Below are positions 57,464 through 64,000 of a stretch of 64,000 bases of DNA, piece by piece (positions within the stretch are counted from its first letter, which is position 1; each line of letters starts with the position of its first letter). Position numbers and translations under genes: made by a program. This DNA comes from Clostridia bacterium. GTDB taxonomy: Bacteria > Bacillota > Clostridia > UBA1381. Below the pieces are notes generated by a model, which searched no databases, had not been told where the DNA came from, and was given only the letters and a program-made list of their open reading frames with translations. The stretch lies in the NCBI GenBank assembly GCA_900751885.1, contig CAADTH010000034.1:193955-257954 (forward strand). Direction: 5' to 3'.

Positions 57464-60106
57464 TTATATTGTCTCCATTTCCGCAATGCTTTTTTCTACC
57501 TTCTCGAGCATCGCGCGGTATTTTTCTCCCTTTGCGCGTTCCTCTTCGACCACCTGCTGCGGCGCTTTGGAGAGGAAGCCCTGGTTGGAAAGCTTTCCTT
57601 CTACGCGTTTGATTTCGCCTTCTAACTGCTTCTTTTCTTTATTCAATCTGGCGAGTTCTTCTTTTTTGTCAACCAGCTCGTCAAGCGGCAGGAAGAGTTC
57701 TGCTCCATCCACAACGATGTCCACCGCGTTTTGACCGATGCCGGCTTTATCCGTCTGGATGGAAACTTCGCTTGCGGATGCAAGCTTTTCAAAGAACACA
57801 GTGCCGCGGCGGAACACATCCTCTAGGGCTGTGACGATGATGACCTTTGATTTTTTGGAAGGCGGCACATTCATCTCCGCGCGGCGGGTACGGATTGCGC
57901 TGATTGCATCCATGATGCGCTGCATATCCGCCTCCTCCTGTGGGAAGCTGAGGGAGTTTTCATAGCGCGGCCACTGGCTGACCATGATGCTTTCACCCTC
58001 GTGCGGCAGATGCTGCCAGATTTCCTCTGTGATAAACGGCATGAACGGATGAAGGAGCTTCATGGTGTTGGAGAGCACGTAGGTCAGCACATGCTGTGCC
58101 GTTTCGCCGGTTGGATTTTCTTTGTCGAACAGGCGCGGCTTTACAAGCTCAATATACCAGTCGCAGAAGTAATCCCAGATAAAGTCGTAGAGCTTGGAGA
58201 CGGCAATGCCCAGCTCAAACTTGTCGAGATTGTCGGTTACTTCCTTTACAAGGGTATTATATCTGCTTAAAATCCATTGATCCTCGAGCTGAAGGCTGGA
58301 GGAGTCAGGAAGCTTGTTTTCGGTAATATCGAGGTTCATGAGTGTGAAGCGGGACGCGTTCCATATTTTGTTCGCAAAGTTACGGCTCGATTCTACCTTT
58401 TCATTGTAGAAACGCATATCGTTTCCCGGCGCATTTCCAGTTGCCAGGGTGAAGCGCAGTGCGTCCGCTCCGTACTGGCTGACGATTTCCAGTGGGTCAA
58501 TGCCATTGCCGAGGGATTTACTCATCTTGCGTCCCTGACTGTCACGCACCAGACCGTGGATGAACACATGCTCAAACGGCGCCTTACCCATGTGCTCCAT
58601 ACCAGAGAAAATCATGCGCGCAACCCAGAAGAAGATGATGTCGTAGCCGGTCACGAGGACACTGGTCGGGTAGAAATAGTCGAGCTCCTTTGTCTTTTCC
58701 GGCCAGCCGAGCGTGGAGAACGGCCACAGAGCGGAGGAGAACCAGGTATCTAACACATCCTCATCCTGACGGACACTGCCGCCGCATTTCGGACAGACGG
58801 TGATATCCTCCTTTGACACGATGGTTTCACCGCACGCGTCGCAATAAAACGCCGGAATGCGGTGCCCCCACCAGAGCTGGCGGGAGATACACCAGTCATA
58901 GACGTTCTCCATCCAGTTCATATAGGTCTTGCTGAAGCGTTCCGGAACGAATTTGACGAGTTTGTCCTGCACGACCTTGATTGCAGGCTCTGCCAAAGGC
59001 TCCATTTTGACAAACCACTGCTTGGAGATGATTGGCTCGACAGTGGTGCTGCAGCGGTAGCACTGCCCGACATTGTGCGTGTGGTCTTCAATCTTGACGA
59101 GAAGTCCAGCCTTGTCCAAATCCTCAATCATCGCTTTGCGCGCTTCGTAGCGGTCCATGCCTTCATATTTACCGCCGTAGTGGTTGATAGTCGCATCGTC
59201 ATTCATGACCTTGATTTGTTCGAGGTTGTGACGCTTTCCGACTTCGAAGTCATTCGGGTCATGCGCCGGTGTGATTTTTACACAGCCGGTTCCGAATTCC
59301 TTGTCCACATAGCTGTCGGCAATCACTGGGATTTCGCGTCCGACGAGCGGAAGGACAAGTGTTTTGCCCACCAGATGTGTGTAGCGCTCATCCTCCGGGT
59401 TGACTGCAACGGCAGTATCGCCCAGAAGGGTCTCCGGACGGGTGGTGGCGATGATGACGAATTCATCGCTGTCCTTGACAGGGTATTTGATGTGCCAGAA
59501 ATGTCCTGCGTGTTCTGCGTATTCCACCTCCGCGTCGGACAGCGCGGTGGTACAGTGCGGACACCAGTTAATAATCCGGCTTCCCTGGTAGATGAGTCCT
59601 TTATTGTAGAGATTGACAAACACCTCGCGGACTGCCTTGGAACAGCCCTCATCCATGGTAAAGCGTTCTCTGTCCCAATCGCAGGAGCATCCGAGCTTTT
59701 TGAGCTGGTTGATAATGCGGTCGCCGAATTTCTGTTTCCAATCCCATACGCGCTCTAAAAACTGCTCCCGTCCCAAATCATAGCGCGTGAGATTCTCTTC
59801 ATTTCGCAGAACCTCCTCGACCTTGATTTGTGTCGCGATGCCTGCATGGTCTGTGCCCGGAATCCAGAGCGCTTCATAGCCCTGCATTCGTTTATAGCGG
59901 ACGAGAATGTCCTGAAGGGTTTCGTCGAGCGCATGTCCCATATGCAGCTGTCCGGTTACATTTGGGGGTGGAATGACTACTGTGAATGGTTGCTTTTTCT
60001 CATTTACTTCCGCGTGGAAAAATCCGTTGTCCATCCAGTAGGCGTAGAGACGGTCTTCTACGTCCTGTGGGTCGTAGGTTTTGGCAATATTTTTACTGTC
60101 CTCCAT
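57464..60106 (-). CDS. valS: valyl-tRNA synthetase
   Basis: 880 residues. Charges tRNA-Val. HIGH motif in PPPNVTGQLHMGHAL near residue 50; zinc-type Cys pairs CDACGE...CPKCGG near 420; KMSKS in DSQGRKMSKSLGNG near 528; C-terminal coiled-coil arm (ELARLNKEKKQLEGEIKRVE). No T-box leader precedes it; a small membrane-protein gene lies 12 bp upstream. Confidence 0.98.
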   Translation of the reverse strand: MEDSKNIAKTYDPQDVEDRLYAYWMDNGFFHAEVNEKKQPFTVVIPPPNVTGQLHMGHALDETLQDILVRYKRMQGYEALWIPGTDHAGIATQIKVEEVLRNEENLTRYDLGREQFLERVWDWKQKFGDRIINQLKKLGCSCDWDRERFTMDEGCSKAVREVFVNLYNKGLIYQGSRIINWCPHCTTALSDAEVEYAEHAGHFWHIKYPVKDSDEFVIIATTRPETLLGDTAVAVNPEDERYTHLVGKTLVLPLVGREIPVIADSYVDKEFGTGCVKITPAHDPNDFEVGKRHNLEQIKVMNDDATINHYGGKYEGMDRYEARKAMIEDLDKAGLLVKIEDHTHNVGQCYRCSTTVEPIISKQWFVKMEPLAEPAIKVVQDKLVKFVPERFSKTYMNWMENVYDWCISRQLWWGHRIPAFYCDACGETIVSKEDITVCPKCGGSVRQDEDVLDTWFSSALWPFSTLGWPEKTKELDYFYPTSVLVTGYDIIFFWVARMIFSGMEHMGKAPFEHVFIHGLVRDSQGRKMSKSLGNGIDPLEIVSQYGADALRFTLATGNAPGNDMRFYNEKVESSRNFANKIWNASRFTLMNLDITENKLPDSSSLQLEDQWILSRYNTLVKEVTDNLDKFELGIAVSKLYDFIWDYFCDWYIELVKPRLFDKENPTGETAQHVLTYVLSNTMKLLHPFMPFITEEIWQHLPHEGESIMVSQWPRYENSLSFPQEEADMQRIMDAISAIRTRRAEMNVPPSKKSKVIIVTALEDVFRRGTVFFEKLASASEVSIQTDKAGIGQNAVDIVVDGAELFLPLDELVDKKEELARLNKEKKQLEGEIKRVEGKLSNQGFLSKAPQQVVEEERAKGEKYRAMLEKVEKSIAEMETI

Positions 60107-60118
60107 AGCTTCCTCCTG

Positions 60119-60307
60119 TTAATTTCCTAAAAATACACAAAGTGCTCCGGCAATAGCGAGCACCATGCCGATAGATTTAACGCCGATTTCCAGCTTGTCG
60201 GTCGCCCCATCTTCTTTTTTCAGGATATATTTGATGATTTTTTTATATCCAAAATTGACAATGACGCCAAGTACGACGAGGATGAATCCAACTATTTTCA
60301 GTACCAT
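60119..60307 (-). CDS. small two-span membrane protein
   Basis: 62 residues, two hydrophobic segments (KIVGFILVVLGVIVNFGY and IGMVLAIAGALCVFLG) joined by a charged loop (KKEDGATDKLE). Not a named family. GGGAGGCGCTTTT precedes the ATG. First gene of the transcript that continues into valS. Confidence 0.75.
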   Translation of the reverse strand: MVLKIVGFILVVLGVIVNFGYKKIIKYILKKEDGATDKLEIGVKSIGMVLAIAGALCVFLGN

Positions 60308-60340
60308 AAAAGCGCCTCCCTTTTTTATATGAATGTATCT

Positions 60341-60369
60341 ATTATCCCATTTTCACCGCACTTTGTCAA
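60341..60369 (-). promoter_or_regulatory. promoter of the small membrane protein-valS operon
   Basis: Read leftward: TTGACA (60364-60369), 17-bp spacer, GATAAT (60341-60346). Confidence 0.82.
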
Positions 60370-60534
60370 GGGAGAAAGGCAATGCGGCGAGGGAGGAGAC
60401 GATTTTGTGGGACAAACAGACTGCGTAGGGGAAGAGAGGAGGAAAAGCGGAAAAAAATCATTTCGTGCTGACACTTTTTTATTGCGCGGTAATGTGATAA
60501 AATAGAAGAAATATGATAAAAAAGAGGGATAGCT

Positions 60535-61770
60535 ATGACATATGAAGAAGCGGTTTGCTATATCCATTCGATTCCGAAGTTCAACAGGGTATTGGGAAAC
60601 GATAGGCTGCGGCAGTTATTAAGGCGGATGGACAACCCACAAAACAAGCTTCGGTTTCTCCATGTGGCAGGAACGAACGGAAAGGGATCTGCCGCGGCGA
60701 TGCTGGCAAAAATTTTGCAGGAGGCAGGATACAGAGTAGGGCTTTTCACCTCCCCTTATATTGAGGTGTTCAATGAACGGATTCAAATCAATGGAGAGAA
60801 CATCAAAAATCAAGAGCTTGCAAGGCTGGTAGAAGAGGTAAAAGGTCATGTGGACGGGATGAGTGAGGGACCTTCTGAGTTTGCCTTTGTGACTGCGTGT
60901 GCGCTTTTGTATTTTTATCGGCATGTGTGTGATTTTGTCGTGCTTGAGGTTGGAATGGGAGGCGCACTCGATGCGACGAATGTAATCGAAGAAAGCGATG
61001 TCAGTATGTTAATGCGGATTGGATACGACCATATGGAGTATCTGGGGGACACACTTTCTGAAATTGCCCAGACAAAATGCGGTATCATCAAGGAAGGAGG
61101 GACGGTGGTGTCGTATCCGCAGGCGGCGGAGGCAATGCAGGTGATTCGAACGGTGTGTGAGAAAAGACATGCACGGCTGATTGTTGCAGATAAGCCACAA
61201 AGAGGGAGTGACGGGACATTTTGCTACAACGGAAGCACGTACCGTTTGAAGCTTCGCGGAAGCTGGCAGGCAGACAATGCGGCGGTGGTTTTGGAGACGG
61301 TTGGAGCGCTTAGACAAAAGGGAGTTGAGATTCCTGAGCGTGCAGTTTCGAAGGGGCTGGAGAGTGTCACATGGCCGGCACGCTTTGAGGTCATTTCCCA
61401 AAATCCGATGGTGATTTTGGACGGAGCGCACAACCAGGATGGAATAGAGGAGCTGGCAAAATCACTCAAGGCGCTTGGAAGACGGATTATCCTTGTGATG
61501 GCGATGATGAAGGATAAGACATACAAGGAGTGTGTACAGAACATTGTGCCGGTTTGCGACTGCTTGATTGCAACGCAAATTGATATGCCGAGATGTGAGC
61601 AGGCAGAGAAGTTGGCGAGTATCGCAGAAGGAGCCTGCGATGTTTTGGTATGCACCAACCCGGTAGAAGCGGTAAAGATGGCATGTGGTATGGCGAACAG
61701 GGAAACGGCAGTGTGCGTGTGCGGGTCGCTGTATCTGGCAGGTGAGGTGCGAAGATATTATAAAAACTAA
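60535..61770 (+). CDS. folC: folylpolyglutamate/dihydrofolate synthase
   Basis: 411 residues. Adds glutamate to folates (and may join dihydropteroate and Glu). Phosphate loop HVAGTNGKGSAAAM, FTSPYIEVFNERIQING, VLEVGMGGALDATNV, and ILDGAHNQDGIEEL in the C-terminal domain. ATG after GAGGGATAGCT; an extended -10 TGATAAAAT lies at 60495-60503. Confidence 0.95.
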   Translation: MTYEEAVCYIHSIPKFNRVLGNDRLRQLLRRMDNPQNKLRFLHVAGTNGKGSAAAMLAKILQEAGYRVGLFTSPYIEVFNERIQINGENIKNQELARLVEEVKGHVDGMSEGPSEFAFVTACALLYFYRHVCDFVVLEVGMGGALDATNVIEESDVSMLMRIGYDHMEYLGDTLSEIAQTKCGIIKEGGTVVSYPQAAEAMQVIRTVCEKRHARLIVADKPQRGSDGTFCYNGSTYRLKLRGSWQADNAAVVLETVGALRQKGVEIPERAVSKGLESVTWPARFEVISQNPMVILDGAHNQDGIEELAKSLKALGRRIILVMAMMKDKTYKECVQNIVPVCDCLIATQIDMPRCEQAEKLASIAEGACDVLVCTNPVEAVKMACGMANRETAVCVCGSLYLAGEVRRYYKN

Positions 61771-61860
61771 CAATGACAAAGATACCTTGTTTTATAGAAG
61801 GAAAAATGAAAATGATGTCGAAGGATTGTTAAAATATGACAAAACCTTCTTGTTTTCTTG

Positions 61861-61890
61861 GAAGGAATTGGATTGCTGCTTGCAGAATTA
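61861..61890 (+). promoter_or_regulatory. SigH-type promoter of the spoIIA operon
   Basis: GAAGGAATT (61861-61869), 12-bp spacer, GCAGAATTA (61882-61890). This fits the Bacillus SigH consensus RnAGGAwWW-N11/12-RnnGAATww at every defined position. In relatives SigH opens spoIIA at the onset of sporulation. Confidence 0.82.
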
Positions 61891-61953
61891 TAAAAAGCGG
61901 ACAAGCACGAAGAGAGATTCATGTCCTACAAAAGAAAACTAGGAGGTCTTTTT

Positions 61954-62289
61954 ATGCAGTTAAAATTTATGGGCGAGCAGCGCGCTTTGGTGGCAAAAGT
62001 AGAGGGGGAGCTTGACCACCACGTTGCGAAAGAGGTGCGGGAGGTTATAGACAGGGAAATTAAGCGCACCAGCGCAGTCAACATTATTTTTGACTTTTCA
62101 GATATCACATTTATGGACAGCTCGGGAATCGGTGTCATTGTAGGACGGTATAAGCTTGCAAAGACACTTGGAGGGACAGTCATTCTGTTCGGTGCATCAA
62201 ATCAGGTTCGCCGGATTGTCGAAATGTCGGGCATCCATAAGATTGTGAAAATTGCAAGCAGCTTTGAAAATGCGTTGATGTTGATATAA
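61954..62289 (+). CDS. spoIIAA: anti-sigma F factor antagonist SpoIIAA
   Basis: 111 residues, STAS domain. The phosphorylatable Ser lies in DITFMDSSGIGVIVGRY (Ser56/57). Unphosphorylated SpoIIAA frees SigF from SpoIIAB in the forespore. ATG 61954 behind CTAGGAGGTCTTTTT; an upstream ATG at 61921 has no site. Confidence 0.95.
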   Translation: MQLKFMGEQRALVAKVEGELDHHVAKEVREVIDREIKRTSAVNIIFDFSDITFMDSSGIGVIVGRYKLAKTLGGTVILFGASNQVRRIVEMSGIHKIVKIASSFENALMLI

Positions 62290-62303
62290 AGGAGATGAAG
62301 AAA

Positions 62304-62726
62304 ATGGATAACAAAATGAGACTGGAATTTATAAATAAATCGAACAACGAGCGGTTCGCAAGGACAGTCGCTGCGGCGTTTGCCACACAGCTCGACCCGA
62401 CAGTCGAGGAGCTTTCGGAAATCAAGACGGCGATATCGGAGGCCGTGACAAATGCGATTATTCATGGTTATGAGGATCAGGCGGGGATGGTATATTTGGA
62501 GGGGGAAATTAACGGACAGGTCATTACGTTTTTGGTATCGGATAAGGGAAAGGGGATTGGAGATATCACGCAGGCAATGCAGCCGTTGTACACCGGAAAG
62601 CCGGAAATGGAGCGGTCCGGAATGGGATTTACGATTATGGAGACGTTTATGGATTCGATTGAGGTACATAGCAAAGTGGGAGAAGGAACCACCATTATCA
62701 TGTCAAAGACAATTGCGAAAAGGTGA
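62304..62726 (+). CDS. spoIIAB: anti-sigma F factor / serine kinase SpoIIAB
   Basis: 140 residues. GHKL ATPase: N-box EIKTAISEAVTNAIIHGYE, G1 DKGKGIGD, G2 RSGMGFTIMETFMD. Holds SigF inactive and phosphorylates SpoIIAA. Start 62304 is chosen because AAAGGAG at 62288-62294 abuts the earlier ATG 62295. Confidence 0.95.
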   Translation: MDNKMRLEFINKSNNERFARTVAAAFATQLDPTVEELSEIKTAISEAVTNAIIHGYEDQAGMVYLEGEINGQVITFLVSDKGKGIGDITQAMQPLYTGKPEMERSGMGFTIMETFMDSIEVHSKVGEGTTIIMSKTIAKR

Positions 62727-62738
62727 GCAGGTGAGAAT

Positions 62739-63464
62739 ATGCAAGCAGGAAACGCAGTACTTTTGGAACGCGTCAAGCAAGGAGACAAGGAAGCGGAAAG
62801 CAGACTGGTTGAGGAGAATACAGGACTTGTATGGAGCATTGTGCGTAAATTTTCCGGAAGAGGGCATGAGATGGAGGATTTATTTCAAATTGGATCGATT
62901 GGACTTTTAAAGGCAATCAAAAAGTTTGATTCAAGCTATGGTGTGCAGTTTTCGACCTATGCAGTGCCGATGATTATGGGGGAAATCAAGCGGTTTTTGA
63001 GGGATGACGGGCCAATCAAGGTTAGCAGGAGTCTAAAGGAAAAGTCGATGAAGGGGGCAAGCGCGCAGGACAGGCTTCGAAAGCTGCTGGGCAGAGAGCC
63101 GACTATCCATGAGATTTCAAAGGAATGCGGACTGGAGGTGGAGGAGTTGGTGGAAGCGTTTGAAGCAGTGACACCTCCGGAATCGATATACGTTTCTGTT
63201 TATGACAGGGATGGAGATAAAGAAATCAATTTGTTAGACCGGATTGCTTCAAATGATAATGAAGACGCGATGATTAACCGGATTTTGGTACAAACGATTT
63301 TGCAGGAGCTAAAAGTGAGGGAGAGGCAGGTTATTGTTCTAAGGTACTTTAAGGGAAAGACACAGTCAGAAATTGCAGAAATGGTTGGAGTATCCCAGGT
63401 GCAGGTGTCGAGAATTGAAAAGGGAGTCATAGAAAAGTTAAAAAAGAAGTATGCAGGAAAATAA
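62739..63464 (+). CDS. sigF: RNA polymerase sigma factor SigF
   Basis: 241 residues. First forespore sigma factor. Region 2 (NTGLVWSIVRKFSGRGHEMEDLFQIGSIGLLKAIKKFD), region 3 (RSLKEKSMKGASAQDRLRKLLGREPTIHEI), region 4 helix-turn-helix (SEIAEMVGVSQVQVSRIEKG). Third gene of spoIIA; marks the organism as a spore former. Confidence 0.96.
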   Translation: MQAGNAVLLERVKQGDKEAESRLVEENTGLVWSIVRKFSGRGHEMEDLFQIGSIGLLKAIKKFDSSYGVQFSTYAVPMIMGEIKRFLRDDGPIKVSRSLKEKSMKGASAQDRLRKLLGREPTIHEISKECGLEVEELVEAFEAVTPPESIYVSVYDRDGDKEINLLDRIASNDNEDAMINRILVQTILQELKVRERQVIVLRYFKGKTQSEIAEMVGVSQVQVSRIEKGVIEKLKKKYAGK

Positions 63465-63486
63465 AAGGACGGTTTCGCCGTCCTTT
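63464..63486 (+). terminator. terminator after sigF
   Basis: AAAGGACGG-TTTCG-CCGTCCTTT followed by CTTCTC; stem strong, T run weak. Confidence 0.7.
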
Positions 63487-63508
63487 CTTCTCAATTAATA
63501 TAAATGTA

Positions 63509-63763
63509 CTATAAATTAATTAACGTAAGATCTTCATTTCGAATCACTAAAGTGAAATAATCTCCGCCCGATAAGGAGACGGCACCTGAAATAAACGGTT
63601 TTCCTTGGTTATGTATAACAGTTATCTCGTGTGTACCGGAAGGAACTTTTCGGTACGAGGTAATTTGACCTTGTAGTAAATCAGTGGCAAGCGGTTCGTC
63701 GTTGTCTAAAATTGTGACAACCGGATATTTTGAATCGTTGATAAAACGAAGAAAACTTAACAT
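63509..63763 (-). CDS. DUF4397-like small protein
   Basis: 84 residues. LSFLRFINDSKYPVVTILDN, YRKVPSGTHEITVIHNQG and SLSGGDYFTLVIRN follow the beta-rich DUF4397 pattern (usually much longer, secreted proteins). No signal peptide, so probably cytosolic or spore-located; function unknown. GAAAGGGGATATATT precedes the ATG. Convergent with sigF. Confidence 0.7.
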   Translation of the reverse strand: MLSFLRFINDSKYPVVTILDNDEPLATDLLQGQITSYRKVPSGTHEITVIHNQGKPFISGAVSLSGGDYFTLVIRNEDLTLINL

Positions 63764-63888
63764 AATATATCCCCTTTCTTGAGAAAATAGTTGGTGTAAT
63801 CAGGGCTATTATAATATATGATAAGTTTACATAAATTGCATCAAAAACTAGAGCAAAAAAGGGAAAGAAAAAATTTTTTAAAAAGGTA

Positions 63889-63917
63889 TTGACAAAGGTA
63901 GAGATGGGTGGTATACT
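63889..63917 (+). promoter_or_regulatory. strong promoter, probably of an rRNA operon
   Basis: TTGACA (63889-63894), 17-bp spacer, TATACT (63912-63917) with extended TG (63909-63910) and an A/T-rich UP-like stretch at 63861-63886. Confidence 0.85.
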
Positions 63918-63923
63918 AAGTAA

Positions 63924-64000
63924 GCTGTCTCGAGAGAGACCGCTTGTACATTGAAAAATAAACAGTGCATGGTTCTTGTATGAATCATTCGTATTACGAA
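63924..64000 (+). other. rRNA-operon-like leader, cut by the window end
   Basis: After the promoter comes TGTACATTGAAAAATAAACA (63945-63964), resembling the CTTTGAAAACTAAACA segment just before 16S rRNA in Firmicutes. No 16S sequence is reached. Identification is by position and resemblance only. Confidence 0.55.

Noticed and set aside
58862..59758. 298-codon frame antisense to valS
   Set aside because: Mirrors valS codons; no initiation signals and no family resemblance. The same holds for 49426-50280 inside nrdD.
60308..60340. T-box riboswitch ahead of valS
   Set aside because: Aminoacyl-tRNA synthetase genes often have one, but the leader here is only about 30 nt before the small membrane protein, and valS follows that gene by 12 bp, leaving no room.
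1..64000. CRISPR arrays, insertion sequences, prophage genes
   Set aside because: No regularly spaced repeats, transposase, integrase or phage structural motifs were found on either strand; the only dispersed repeat is the three-hairpin element.

Overview
The window looks like part of the chromosome of an anaerobic, endospore-forming member of the Clostridia (Firmicutes). The evidence is a spoIIAA-spoIIAB-sigF operon behind a SigH-type promoter, AddAB instead of RecBCD, a zinc-type adenylate kinase, an oxygen-independent ribonucleotide reductase (NrdD/NrdG), pyruvate phosphate dikinase, an [FeFe]-hydrogenase-type protein, diaminopimelate dehydrogenase, and strong AGGAGG ribosome binding sites throughout. 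Genus cannot be decided from the sequence alone. No CRISPR array, prophage or insertion sequence was found.

Layout. 1-9407: the 3' part of the spc operon fused to the alpha operon (L5 end, S14, S8, L6, L18, S5, L30, L15, SecY, Adk, Map, a KOW protein, IF-1, L36, S13, S11, S4, RpoA, L17). 9426-11466: leftward PadR-DUF1700-DUF4097 operon. 11585-13607: murA and a VanZ-like gene. 13769-21302: addB-addA and a small membrane protein. 21419-25270: rpmG-secE-nusG-rplK-rplA, then rplJ-rplL behind an L10-type leader; rpoBC do not follow. 25299-32502: ddh, yceD-rpmF, a Nudix hydrolase, ppdK, an RlmD-type RNA methyltransferase and nth. 32640-38350: tRNA-Thr(GGT), a FAD/Rieske protein, CCA-adding enzyme, PpaX-like phosphatase and a GT-C-like membrane protein. 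38382-39549: HAD phosphatase and an ECF S component, leftward. 39678-41560: a small AT-rich accessory patch. 41565-47637: hydrogenase, an unknown protein, glucokinase and an amino-acid ABC importer. 47679-53487: nrdD-nrdG behind NrdR-like boxes, and feoA-feoB with a Cys-rich peptide. 53527-57042: HxlR regulator and flavin protein, then a two-component system and a secreted acidic repeat protein. 57464-61770: valS and folC. 61861-63763: spoIIA operon and a DUF4397-like protein. 63889-64000: a strong promoter and leader that look like the start of an rRNA operon lying beyond the window.

The most unusual region is 39678-41530. It holds two inverted copies of what reads as a type I toxin-antitoxin locus. 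Each copy encodes a 26-residue hydrophobic peptide whose ribosome binding site is locked in a hairpin, and each faces a convergent small RNA with its own perfect-spacing promoter and a shared two-way terminator. A decayed third copy lies between them. Comparing the two intact copies exposes a ~57-bp three-hairpin repeat inserted at the start of one antitoxin RNA. A sister of that repeat, with base changes that keep the pairing, sits between secE and nusG. Next to the toxin loci is a ribbon-helix-helix gene with its own antisense small-RNA candidate.

Other regulatory finds: two look-alikes of the 23S rRNA binding site for ribosomal protein L1, one before rplK and one at the rplA ribosome binding site, with inner stems that differ in sequence but both pair; an OmpR-type direct repeat upstream of the acidic repeat protein encoded next to an OmpR-type regulator; and a start-stop mini-ORF in that gene's long leader. 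Coordinates, motifs and pairings were read by eye; family names rest on recognised motifs, not on database searches.
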